Assembly (NCBI RefSeq): GCF_016464385.1 | Contig: NZ_JADMLH010000005.1 | Span: forward strand, 186,001-250,000 | Source of the DNA: Nucisporomicrobium flavum | Lineage (GTDB): Bacteria > Actinomycetota > Actinomycetes > Mycobacteriales > Micromonosporaceae | Direction of reading: 5' to 3' | DNA: 64,000 bases | Part shown: one piece after another, positions 1 to 7,532 of the stretch | How positions within the stretch are numbered: the stretch's first letter is position 1 | How the letters are laid out: each line of letters begins with the position of its first letter | Translations under genes and position numbers: made by a program | The notes under the pieces: generated by a model | Databases searched by the model: none | Told to the model about the DNA's origin: nothing | Seen by the model: the letters and a program-made list of their open reading frames with translations, nothing else

Positions 1-385
1 CCTTGATCGTGTCGACGGTGCGGCGGGGCATGGGGTCGACGGTCTTGAGCTTCTTGCGGCCGTTCAGGAACAGCACCGCGCCGGCGGCGCCCCACAGGGC
101 GGCGACGATGAGCGCGGCCCAGCCCGGGTCCATCACGTTGCTCAGGGCCGCCACGAGGGCGAAGCTGAGCAGCACGATGACCATGTAGCCGGCGAACGCG
201 GCGCCGCTGAGCATGCCGGCGGCCTTGCCCGCCTTGGTGGCCTCCTGCTTCAGCTCGGCCTTCGCGAGCTCCACCTCCTGGCGGAACAGCTGCGACAGGT
301 CGTTGCTGATGTTGCCGATCAGCTCGCCGATCGACGTCTCCGCCACCTCCTCGCGGTGGCCGGGACGGTTCGCGGTGGTCGTCAT
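1..385 (-). CDS. Holin-X / phage-holin-superfamily-III membrane protein (partial)
   Basis: The reading frame runs leftwards off the window, so the C-terminus is missing. The visible product begins MTTTANRPGHREEVAE and has an amphipathic N-terminal helix (SIGELIGNISNDLSQLFRQEVELAKAE), typical of the actinobacterial Holin-X family, followed by two hydrophobic segments (about residues 55-75 and 88-106). The start codon overlaps the stop of the upstream gene in an ATGA arrangement (382-385), so the two are translationally coupled. The role of this family in actinomycetes is not established; despite the name there is no sign of a prophage lysis module here. The family call is by pattern recognition. 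Confidence 0.75.
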   Translation of the reverse strand, partial: MTTTANRPGHREEVAETSIGELIGNISNDLSQLFRQEVELAKAELKQEATKAGKAAGMLSGAAFAGYMVIVLLSFALVAALSNVMDPGWAALIVAALWGAAGAVLFLNGRKKLKTVDPMPRRTVDTIK

Positions 386-1146
386 CGGGTGCCTCCCGGC
401 AGGTCGGTCCGGTAGCCCTCGTCGGCGACGACCGGCGTACCGGTGCCGGTGGAGGCGTACGTGGAGCCGTACACCGCCGTGTCGGCCGTGGTGGCGCCGA
501 TGTCGTACGCGTCCGCCGGGGTGTAGCCGGTGGTCCCGTACGCCTCCGTGGTCCCGTAGGTCCCGGTGGTCGCGGTGGTCCCGTAGGCCGGGGTGTCCTC
601 GGCGCGGGAGACGAACGAGTCGCCGGCGGGCTTGCCCGCGGTGTCGTCGGCCTTCATCACGCCCTTGCCCAGCCGCCCGACCACGAAGCCGGCCGCCAGC
701 GCGCTCGCGAGGAACGCGCCGGGACGCCGCCGGGCGAAGTCGCTGACCTCGCGCAGCACGCCCTCGGGGCCGTTGCGGTCCAGGTAGTCGGCGAACTGCC
801 GGCCGCTGTCGGCCACCCGGGCCACCACGGTCGCGGCGGGCGAGTCCTGCCGGTCCCCGCGCATCTCGTCGAGGTGGTCGGCGGTCTCGCGGATCGTGGT
901 CACCAGCTTGTCGTGCTGCGTACGGGCCTGCTCGCCGACCCGGTCGCGCACCTCGGCGGCGACCGTGCGGGCCTGCGAGGCGGCCTCGGCCGCAACGCGC
1001 TGTGCCTGGTCCTTCGCGGTACCGGCGACCTCGCCGGCCGCCTGCCCCGCCGCCTCGGCGCTCTGCCCCGCCACCTGTCTGGCCGCGGAGGTCTCCTGCG
1101 CGTGGGCGCCGCCGGACGCGTACATGCCTGCGCGTGGATCGGTCAT
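382..1146 (-). CDS. Alanine-rich membrane-anchored protein coupled to the holin-X gene
   Basis: A 254-residue protein starting MTDPRAGMYASGG. I chose this start because AGGAGG lies 6 nt upstream; an upstream ATG six codons earlier lacks a ribosome binding site. Residues about 15-90 are an alanine/glutamine-rich, probably coiled-coil or LEA-like stretch. Near residues 140-165 the pattern RRPGAFLASALAAGFVVGRL is a short hydrophobic segment like those of membrane proteins found beside Holin-X genes in actinomycetes. The C-terminal third is a Tyr/Gly/Thr repeat-rich tail (GTTGTYGTTEAYGTTG-like). Its function is unknown; it may organise the membrane with its coupled neighbour. Confidence 0.75.
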   Translation of the reverse strand: MTDPRAGMYASGGAHAQETSAARQVAGQSAEAAGQAAGEVAGTAKDQAQRVAAEAASQARTVAAEVRDRVGEQARTQHDKLVTTIRETADHLDEMRGDRQDSPAATVVARVADSGRQFADYLDRNGPEGVLREVSDFARRRPGAFLASALAAGFVVGRLGKGVMKADDTAGKPAGDSFVSRAEDTPAYGTTATTGTYGTTEAYGTTGYTPADAYDIGATTADTAVYGSTYASTGTGTPVVADEGYRTDLPGGTR

Positions 1147-1324
1147 ATCCAGCCTCCTGAGCATGATCGGCTCTCTGTCGCGATCTCGTCTACCCGCGTT
1201 TGACCAGGGACAATCCCACCGGGCCGGACTTTTCGATCGGCCACCGACGGGGTATCGGGTTCCTTCTCGCCCGGCGCGGCCCGCAGGACCGGCCTAGGAT
1301 CTCCCCGGACTGATCGGAGGCACG

Positions 1325-3781
1325 ATGGATCGCATCGCCGACATCTGGGGGCCACGGACCCCGCACCCCCGCGGCACGGTCTGGCCGGCGCGCGTCGACC
1401 AGTACCTCGCCGACGGCATCACCGAGAGTGACGTCGACCGATGGGTGCTCAGCGCCTGCCTGCTCTGCAGCAACGGCTGCGGCTGCGACATCGCCGTCAA
1501 GGACGGGCGCATGGTGGGCGTCCGCGGCCGGGCCACCGACGTCGTCAACCATGGCCGGCTCGGCCCCAAGGGCCTGTACGGCAGCACCGCCTGGGCGCAC
1601 TCCCCCGACCGGCTCACCCGCCCGCTCGTGCGTGAGAACGGCGAGCTCGTCGAGACCGACTGGGACACGGCGATGGCCCGCGTCACCGAGGTCTCCCGGC
1701 GGCTGCTGGACGAGAAGGGCCCGCTGTCGCACGGCTTCTACACCAGCGGGCAGCTGTTCCTGGAGGAGTACTACACGCTGGCCGTCATCGGCAAAGCCGG
1801 CATCGGCACGCCGCACATGGACGGCAACACGCGGCTGTGCACCGCGACGGCCGCCGCGTCGTTCAAGGAGTCGTTCGGCGCGGACGGGCAGCCCGGGTCG
1901 TACACCGACATCGAGCACTGCGACGCGATCTTCCTGTACGGCCACAACATGGCCGAGACGCAGACGGTGCTCTGGTCGCGGATCCTCGACCGGACCCGGG
2001 CCGCCGACCCGCCGGTGATCGTGTGCGTGGACCCCCGCCGTACGCCCGTCGCGGCCGAGGCGGAACGCACCGGCGGCGTGCACCTGGCCCCGCGGGTCGG
2101 CACCAACCTCGCTCTGATGAACGGGCTGACCCGGGAGCTGTTCGCCAACGGCTGGGTCGACGAGGAGTGGGTCGCCCGGCACACGCTCGGCGTGGACGAC
2201 CTGCGCGCGGTGGTGGAGCCGTACACCCCGGACGAGGTGGCGCGGATCTGCGGGGTGGACGCGGACGACCTGCGCAGGGCGGCCCGCATCTTCGGGACCA
2301 GCGGTGCGGTGCTCTCCACCGTGCTGCAGGGCTTCTACCAGTCGCACCAGGCCACCGCGTCGGCCGTCGCCGTGCACAACCTGCACCTGCTGCGCGGGCT
2401 GATCGGCCGCCCGGGCTCGGGCATCCTGCAGATGAACGGGCAGCCCACCGCGCAGAACAACCGGGAGACCGGCGCGGACGGCGACCTGCCCGGCTTCCGC
2501 AACTGGGACAACGAGACGCACATCCGCGAGCTGGCCGGGCTGTGGAACGTCGACCCGCTGACGATCCCGCACTGGGCCCCGCCGACGCACGCCATGCAGA
2601 TCATGAGCTACGCCGAGGAGGGCTCGATCGGGTTCCTCTGGATCTCGGCGACCAACCCCGCGGTGTCCATGCCGGAGTCGGCCCGCATCCGCCGGATTCT
2701 CAGCGGCGACCGGTGTTTCGTGGTGGTGCAGGACCTCTTCCTGACCGAGACCGCCCGGCTGGCCGACGTGGTGCTGCCCGCCGCCGGGTGGGGCGAGAAG
2801 ACCGGGACCTTCACCAACGTCAACCGTACGGTGCACCTGTCCGAGCAGGCCGTGGAGCCGCCCGGCGAGGCCCGCAGCGACCTCGACATCTTCCTGGCGT
2901 ACGCGAGGGCCATGGACTTCCGGGACGCCGCGGGTGAGCCGCTGATCCGCTGGCGCACCGCCGAGGAGGCCTTCGAGGCGTGGCGCGAGGCGAGCCGGGG
3001 CCGCCCGGTCGACTACACCGGGCTGTCGTACGCGAAGCTGCGCGGCCCGACCGGCATCCCGTGGCCGGTGAACGAGGACGCCCCGGAGGGCACCGACCGG
3101 CTCTACACCGACGCGGTGTTCCCGACGGCCACCGACTACTGCGAGACGTACGGCCACGACCTGCTGACCGGCGCGTCCGTGACCGAGCAGGAGCACCGGG
3201 CGCTGCGGCCCGACGGGCGCGCGTTTCTCAAGGGCGCGGCGTGGACACCGCCGCACGAGGAGACCAGCGACGAGTATCCGCTGCTCTACACCACCGGCCG
3301 GACGGTCTACCAGTTCCACACCCGGACCAAGACGAGCCGGTCCCGGTCGCTGAACGACGCCGCGCCGGAGTCCTGGGTGGAGCTCTCCCCCGCCGACGCC
3401 GCCGGGCTGGGCATCGCCGAGGGCGACCTCGTGCGGGTGGAGTCGCCCCGCGGGTCCATCGAGGTGAAGGCCCGCGTCGGGCAGGTCATGCCGGGTGCGG
3501 TGTTCGCGCCGTTCCACTACGGCTCGGCGGGCGACGATCCGCCGGGGCAGGCCAACGAGCTGACCATGACGGTGTGGGACCCGGTGTCCAAGCAGCCGTA
3601 CTTCAAGACCGCCGCGTGCCGGGTGACGAAGCTGCGCGACGGCGACGGGCCGGCCCCCGCACCCACCACGGCCGGGTCCGCGCCGGCCGATGCCGGAGTG
3701 CCGCCGACCGAGGGTGGCGCAGCCACGACGAGCCGGTCGGTGCCCACGCCGGCGTACCCGAACGACCCGGGAGTGTCCTGA
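1325..3781 (+). CDS. Molybdopterin oxidoreductase (nitrate reductase/formate dehydrogenase-like)
   Basis: An 818-residue bis-MGD oxidoreductase with GGAGG just upstream of its ATG. The N-terminal iron-sulfur motif is C-x2-C-x3-C (residues about 44-51) but the expected fourth cysteine, 27 residues later, is glycine (GRLGPKG). The molybdenum-ligand region reads NTRLCTATAA, so a cysteine ligand as in NasA/NapA-type enzymes is likely. The central motifs SATNPAVSMPE and the C-terminal molydopterin dinucleotide-binding domain (from YPLLYTTGR to about FAPFHYG) are intact. The final 50 residues are a Pro/Ala/Thr-rich tail. It overlaps the next gene (TGATG), forming a three-gene operon. Substrate cannot be assigned; there is no adjacent electron-transfer subunit, nir gene or fdh chaperone. 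Confidence 0.88.
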   Translation: MDRIADIWGPRTPHPRGTVWPARVDQYLADGITESDVDRWVLSACLLCSNGCGCDIAVKDGRMVGVRGRATDVVNHGRLGPKGLYGSTAWAHSPDRLTRPLVRENGELVETDWDTAMARVTEVSRRLLDEKGPLSHGFYTSGQLFLEEYYTLAVIGKAGIGTPHMDGNTRLCTATAAASFKESFGADGQPGSYTDIEHCDAIFLYGHNMAETQTVLWSRILDRTRAADPPVIVCVDPRRTPVAAEAERTGGVHLAPRVGTNLALMNGLTRELFANGWVDEEWVARHTLGVDDLRAVVEPYTPDEVARICGVDADDLRRAARIFGTSGAVLSTVLQGFYQSHQATASAVAVHNLHLLRGLIGRPGSGILQMNGQPTAQNNRETGADGDLPGFRNWDNETHIRELAGLWNVDPLTIPHWAPPTHAMQIMSYAEEGSIGFLWISATNPAVSMPESARIRRILSGDRCFVVVQDLFLTETARLADVVLPAAGWGEKTGTFTNVNRTVHLSEQAVEPPGEARSDLDIFLAYARAMDFRDAAGEPLIRWRTAEEAFEAWREASRGRPVDYTGLSYAKLRGPTGIPWPVNEDAPEGTDRLYTDAVFPTATDYCETYGHDLLTGASVTEQEHRALRPDGRAFLKGAAWTPPHEETSDEYPLLYTTGRTVYQFHTRTKTSRSRSLNDAAPESWVELSPADAAGLGIAEGDLVRVESPRGSIEVKARVGQVMPGAVFAPFHYGSAGDDPPGQANELTMTVWDPVSKQPYFKTAACRVTKLRDGDGPAPAPTTAGSAPADAGVPPTEGGAATTSRSVPTPAYPNDPGVS

Positions 3782-4248
3782 TGCAGCTCGCGATCTATCT
3801 GGCGCTCGCGCACCGCGCCGAGCAGACCCTCGCGGACTCGTTCCGGGTCGTGGGCGAGGGCCACGCCCAGCAACCCGATGTGCTGTTCACCTGCCGCACG
3901 CTGGCCGGGATGAGCGATGACCACGTCCGCCGGCTGGCGCCGATCGTGCGACGCTACGGCGAGCGCGACGACGCGGACGCCGACGAGCCCGAGCGCCTGC
4001 ATGCCGCCGGCCTCGCCGAGGTGCGCTCGGGCCCGGTCGGCCTCCTGCGCGACCTGCAGGACCTGCACGTGCTGGGCACGCTCGTGCAGACCACGTGGAC
4101 CGTCGTCGCTCAGGCCGCGCAGGGCCTGCGCGACCGTGATCTGCTGGAGCTCGCGCAGCACGCCAACGGCGAGACGTCCCGGCAGCTGTCGTGGCTCAAC
4201 ACGCGGATGAAGCAGGCCGCCCCGCAGGCCCTGGTCGTGGCGGAATGA
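3781..4248 (+). CDS. Helical, ferritin-like-fold protein of the molybdoenzyme operon
   Basis: 155 residues starting MQLAIYLALAHRAEQTL; the ATG overlaps the stop of the molybdopterin oxidoreductase gene (TGATG at 3779-3783), so it is translationally coupled. The sequence is predicted all-helical with repeated E/H pairs (AHRAEQ, GEGHAQ, SDDHV, LQDLHVL), which recalls ferritin-like four-helix bundles, though metal ligands cannot be proven by eye. No signal peptide or membrane segment. Its strict coupling suggests an accessory or partner role for the oxidoreductase. The fold is an inference; I do not recognise a named family. Confidence 0.75.
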   Translation: MQLAIYLALAHRAEQTLADSFRVVGEGHAQQPDVLFTCRTLAGMSDDHVRRLAPIVRRYGERDDADADEPERLHAAGLAEVRSGPVGLLRDLQDLHVLGTLVQTTWTVVAQAAQGLRDRDLLELAQHANGETSRQLSWLNTRMKQAAPQALVVAE

Positions 4249-4442
4249 CCGGGCCCGGCGACGTCGGGCGGCTGCGCCGCTGGGAGGACTCCGGCGCCAC
4301 CTGGGAGGTGCTCACCCGCGGCCCGGACGGGGTCGTCATCGCGCTGCTCAGCTGTGACGCGGGCGAGGAGATGGACCGCCTCGCCTCTGCGGACCCGGAG
4401 CTGCTGGACTACGTCGGCGAGCGTCGCCGCAGCGACGAATGA
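4245..4442 (+). CDS. Small hypothetical protein, last gene of molybdoenzyme operon
   Basis: A 65-residue protein starting MTGPGDVGRLRRWEDSG. I chose the ATG that overlaps the previous stop (ATGA at 4245-4248) over an in-frame ATG 54 nt upstream inside the previous gene. It is small and acidic with the pattern W-E-D-S-G-x-x-W-E-V-L; no cysteine pair or transmembrane segment. A strong terminator follows directly. Function unknown; position says it is co-expressed with the oxidoreductase. Confidence 0.65.
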   Translation: MTGPGDVGRLRRWEDSGATWEVLTRGPDGVVIALLSCDAGEEMDRLASADPELLDYVGERRRSDE

Positions 4443-4444
4443 CG

Positions 4445-4473
4445 AAGGGCCGCACCCGTCGGGTGCGGCCCTT
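4445..4473. terminator. Strong intrinsic-type hairpin between convergent genes
   Basis: A perfect 13-bp inverted repeat (AAGGGCCGCACCC / GGGTGCGGCCCTT) with a GTC loop lies 2 nt after the operon stop and 15 nt before the stop of the convergent DoxX gene. It can serve both strands. Confidence 0.85.
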
Positions 4474-4487
4474 GCATTCCTGTCCGG

Positions 4488-5081
4488 TCACTTGAGCCAG
4501 GGGAGGCGCTTGACGATCGCCAGGCGGCCCCACAGCCGGCCCAGGCCGAGCGTGTCACCGGCCGAGGTGAGAGCGATCAGCACCAGCACGCCGGCGTAGA
4601 CCAGGTGGTCGTCCATGAAGGGGTTGTTCTCCGGGGGGAGCACCGCGGTCCACATCATGACCAGGAGCAGGCTGCCCGCCACCGCGGCGACGCGCAGGCC
4701 GATGCCGAGGATGAGCGCGGTGCCGATCGCGGCGAGGCCGAGCATGAACATCCAGTCGGCCCAGGCCGCGCCGGCGATGTTGTGGTAGAAGCCCTCGAAC
4801 GGGCCGCTGACGGCCTTGCCGAGGAAGCCCTTGGTGGGGCTGCCGCCGTCGATCCAGGCGCCCTTCGCGGGGGTGGCCATGCCGAGGCCGAAGAGCTTGT
4901 CGATGAAGGCCCAGAGGAAGATCCAGCCGAGCGCCAGGCGCAGCCCCGCGAGGGTGTAGCGGGCGGCCTTGCGGCGGGTGGTCTCGGTGACCGTGGCACC
5001 GGTCGCGCCGATCGACACCTTGGTGCCGTTGATCTCGGTGCTGATGGTGCTGGGGGCTTCGGCGTGCGGGACGGCGGTCAT
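4488..5081 (-). CDS. DoxX-family membrane protein
   Basis: 197 residues starting MTAVPHAEAPSTIS, with AGGAAGGA about 9 nt upstream; an in-frame upstream extension has no ribosome binding site. After a hydrophilic 45-residue N-terminus come four hydrophobic segments (starting near LAGLRLALGWIFLWAFIDKLFG, WADWMFMLGLAAIGTALILG, AAVAGSLLLVMMWTAVL, LVYAGVLVLIALTSAGD), the layout of the DoxX/thiosulfate-quinone-oxidoreductase small-subunit family. Such proteins sit in the cytoplasmic membrane and are linked to quinone redox or thiol stress, but the exact role here is unknown. Confidence 0.85.
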   Translation of the reverse strand: MTAVPHAEAPSTISTEINGTKVSIGATGATVTETTRRKAARYTLAGLRLALGWIFLWAFIDKLFGLGMATPAKGAWIDGGSPTKGFLGKAVSGPFEGFYHNIAGAAWADWMFMLGLAAIGTALILGIGLRVAAVAGSLLLVMMWTAVLPPENNPFMDDHLVYAGVLVLIALTSAGDTLGLGRLWGRLAIVKRLPWLK

Positions 5082-5212
5082 GGCGTCCACGTCCTTCCTG
5101 GTTCGTCGTGGCACACCTATTCCATCCCGCCGCCGCATCGGAGATCAGTGCCGCGGGACCCCACCGCGCCGGGACCTTGGGCCCCCGCCGGCGGGACCCC
5201 TGCCACGCCCGC

Positions 5213-6181
5213 TCAGCTCACCGTCAGCCCGGTCTTCGCCCGCTCGTACGCGGGCAGCATCCCCTCGAACTCCTCGCTGTCGAGCGTGCCCAGCTCCACC
5301 ACGATCGCGCCGGCCGTGGTGCGTACGGCGAAGGCCCGGCGCTTGACGTGCTCCTCGAGCAGCTCCTGGTACTGCTCGAACGACACCTCCACGGCGTCCT
5401 GCCCACCGGCGGTGAAGGACGTGTACTCGATCTTGCGGGTCTTCTTCCCGGCGACGAGGGGTTGCAGCGCGGCCTTGGGATCGCCGCCCTTCGGATCCGA
5501 CCAGACGCGCAGGAAGCCCAGGTGCCCGGCGGGCTTGGCGTCGATCTCGCAGACCATCCGCAGGGAACCCTTGCGGGCCAGCTCCGCGAGCGGGTCGCCG
5601 TCGTCCACCTGCACCGCCTTGGGCTTCCACTTCGGCGCGACGGGGAACGTCACCGGCAGCTCGCACGCGCTGCCCTTCGCACCGACCGCGCCGCCGGCCA
5701 CCGCACCGGGCTTCGCGGAGGAGCCGGCGCCGGGCTCCCCGTCGGGGCAGTACTGCTCGAGCTTGCCGAGGGTGGCCTGGAAGCCCTTGGTGCCGGCGTC
5801 GGCGTCCGGCGCGGCGGCCACCTTGTCGGCCTCCGCGGCGATCTCCCGCAGCACCGCGGCCAGGCCCGGGTCGGTGGCCCGGGCGGCGTGCGCCTCGAGA
5901 TCGTCGCCGAGCTTGCCGAACGTGTCCTGGTAGATGCGGGTGAGGTCGGCCTCGCTGGGCTCGCCGTCCTTGGCGGCGGCGCCGAGCTTGGAGAACAGGC
6001 CGACCACGACGTCCCGGGCCGCCTTGCCGCCGGAGGCGCAGATCTCGGCGGTGTTACCGGCGGCCGACGCCGTGGTGGAGGTTGCCGGCGCCGCCGCGCC
6101 ACCGTCGCCGGTGCCACAGGCGCCGGTCAGCAGGACCAGGCCGAGACCGGCAGCCGCAGTGGACAGATGTATACGTCTCAT
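5213..6181 (-). CDS. Secreted lipoprotein, hypothetical
   Basis: 322 residues. The N-terminus MRRIHLSTAAAGLG-LVLLTGAC is a type II signal peptide with lipobox LTGAC, so the mature protein should be lipid-anchored outside the membrane. A Thr/Ser/Ala linker follows, then a helical domain (residues about 40-130) and a C-terminal mixed domain (about 175-322) with a paired cysteine pattern (ICASGG, QYCPDG, SACELP, MVCEID). No catalytic motif recognised. It is divergently transcribed from the next lipoprotein gene with only 66 nt between the start codons. Confidence 0.8.
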   Translation of the reverse strand: MRRIHLSTAAAGLGLVLLTGACGTGDGGAAAPATSTTASAAGNTAEICASGGKAARDVVVGLFSKLGAAAKDGEPSEADLTRIYQDTFGKLGDDLEAHAARATDPGLAAVLREIAAEADKVAAAPDADAGTKGFQATLGKLEQYCPDGEPGAGSSAKPGAVAGGAVGAKGSACELPVTFPVAPKWKPKAVQVDDGDPLAELARKGSLRMVCEIDAKPAGHLGFLRVWSDPKGGDPKAALQPLVAGKKTRKIEYTSFTAGGQDAVEVSFEQYQELLEEHVKRRAFAVRTTAGAIVVELGTLDSEEFEGMLPAYERAKTGLTVS

Positions 6182-6247
6182 CACAAGGCGAGGACTGTAC
6201 GGGGAAACGGGCCGTCGCACTGTCCCGTCCGATGCGAGGATCACGCG

Positions 6248-7510
6248 ATGCGCCGTACCGCCTCCGTCATCGCCGCCCTCACCGGCGCGGGCGTGCTGTT
6301 CGCCTGCGGCAGCAGTCCACAGTCCGGCCGTACGGGGCTCGGCAGTGTTCCGGCCGCCGACCTCGGGTTCGTGCGTCACGCCGATGCGGTGCAGTGGCCG
6401 TCCGCATCGGACTTCGTACCGCCCGGGCACGGCCTGCGTCTGCTCCTGCCTGTCGGGGACTGCGCCCGCGCGATCGGCGACTACCAGAACGGATACCGGG
6501 CCGTCACCGCGAACTGGATCGGCGAGCCCGCCTGCGACCGGCTGCGCCTCGACCCGGCGCCGGACGGCACGACGAGGGGTGGTGACGGGCCGCCCGACGC
6601 GGTCAACGGCTGGCGCGGCGGCGGCATCAGCGCGCAGGCGGCCGTGGTGGAACGCGACGGGTCGATCCTCGCCGCGGACGACGCCGGGCTCGCCCGCTAC
6701 CGGGGGGAGGTGCGGCAGGAGCTCGCCCGGGCGGACCTGTCCACCGCCGGGCTCGAGGGGCAGGGGTCGCGCAGCCTCGTCCGCGGCATGGCGGTGACGA
6801 GGAGCGGCCGGATCGTCGTCGACGCGGGGATGAGCACGAAGGACGGGTACGCGCCGGTGGTGCTGCGCTCCGACGACCACGGGGCGTCGCTGCGCCCCGT
6901 ACCGTTGCCGTCCGATCCGGGTCTTGACGGGCCGGAACGGTCCGTGCGGCAGGTGATCAGCGTGCTCGCCGCCGACGGCGACACCGTGGTGGCGCTGGGG
7001 TCCGGGTTCCCCCGCACCAGCGCCTGGCGCTCCACCGACGGCGGCCGCACCTGGTCGGTCTCCGCCGTGACGGGCCTGCCACCGCAATTGATGCTCACCC
7101 GGCTGGTGCACGCCGGTGGGCGGTGGGTCGCGCTCGGCGGCGTGGAACGCTCCGAGCAGGGCGCCCAGGACGACACGTACGTCCTGACGAGTACCGACGG
7201 GCGCACCTGGCGGCCCGGCGCCACCGGCGGGCTGGGGGCGGGCCGGGCGCAGGACGTCACGGTCGACCGTTCCGGGGAGCTGATCGTGGTGGGGGTGATC
7301 GACGACTCCCGCCCGGTCGAGGCGGGCAAGCGCGCCGACTCCTGCGGCGTGGTCTGGATCGGCGACGGCGTCCGGGCGTGGAAGCGCGGCGAGCTGGGCT
7401 GCGGTGAGGCGCCGCCGCAGGCCGTGACGACGCTGCGGGACGGGCGCGTGCTGATCGCCGGCAACCGCGATCTGTGGCTGCGGGCGGCGGGCGTGCCGGG
7501 CGCGGCCTGA
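6248..7510 (+). CDS. Lipoprotein with BNR/sialidase-like beta-propeller repeats
   Basis: 420 residues starting MRRTASVIAALTGAGVLFAC; the L-F-A-C lipobox predicts a surface lipoprotein. From about residue 180 the protein shows repeated S-x-D-x-G-x-x-W-type Asp-box elements (RSDDHGASL, RSTDGGRTWS, TSTDGRTWR), characteristic of BNR repeats in propeller folds, plus glycine-rich strands between them. There is no evidence of sialidase catalytic residues, so a binding or scaffolding role is more likely than hydrolysis. It lies divergent to another lipoprotein and convergent to a secreted hydrolase. Confidence 0.75.
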   Translation: MRRTASVIAALTGAGVLFACGSSPQSGRTGLGSVPAADLGFVRHADAVQWPSASDFVPPGHGLRLLLPVGDCARAIGDYQNGYRAVTANWIGEPACDRLRLDPAPDGTTRGGDGPPDAVNGWRGGGISAQAAVVERDGSILAADDAGLARYRGEVRQELARADLSTAGLEGQGSRSLVRGMAVTRSGRIVVDAGMSTKDGYAPVVLRSDDHGASLRPVPLPSDPGLDGPERSVRQVISVLAADGDTVVALGSGFPRTSAWRSTDGGRTWSVSAVTGLPPQLMLTRLVHAGGRWVALGGVERSEQGAQDDTYVLTSTDGRTWRPGATGGLGAGRAQDVTVDRSGELIVVGVIDDSRPVEAGKRADSCGVVWIGDGVRAWKRGELGCGEAPPQAVTTLRDGRVLIAGNRDLWLRAAGVPGAA

Positions 7511-7532
7511 ACGCCACGCCCGGCATCCGGCC

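Noticed and set aside
1..1146. Prophage lysis module
   Set aside because: Holin-X family proteins are widespread on actinomycete chromosomes, and no endolysin, tail or capsid gene is near.
1190..3517. A 775-codon open frame on the minus strand opposite the molybdopterin oxidoreductase
   Set aside because: It is a mirror of the strongly GC3-biased coding strand, is rich in His/Arg/Gly/Val, and shows no domain; the plus strand has all family motifs.
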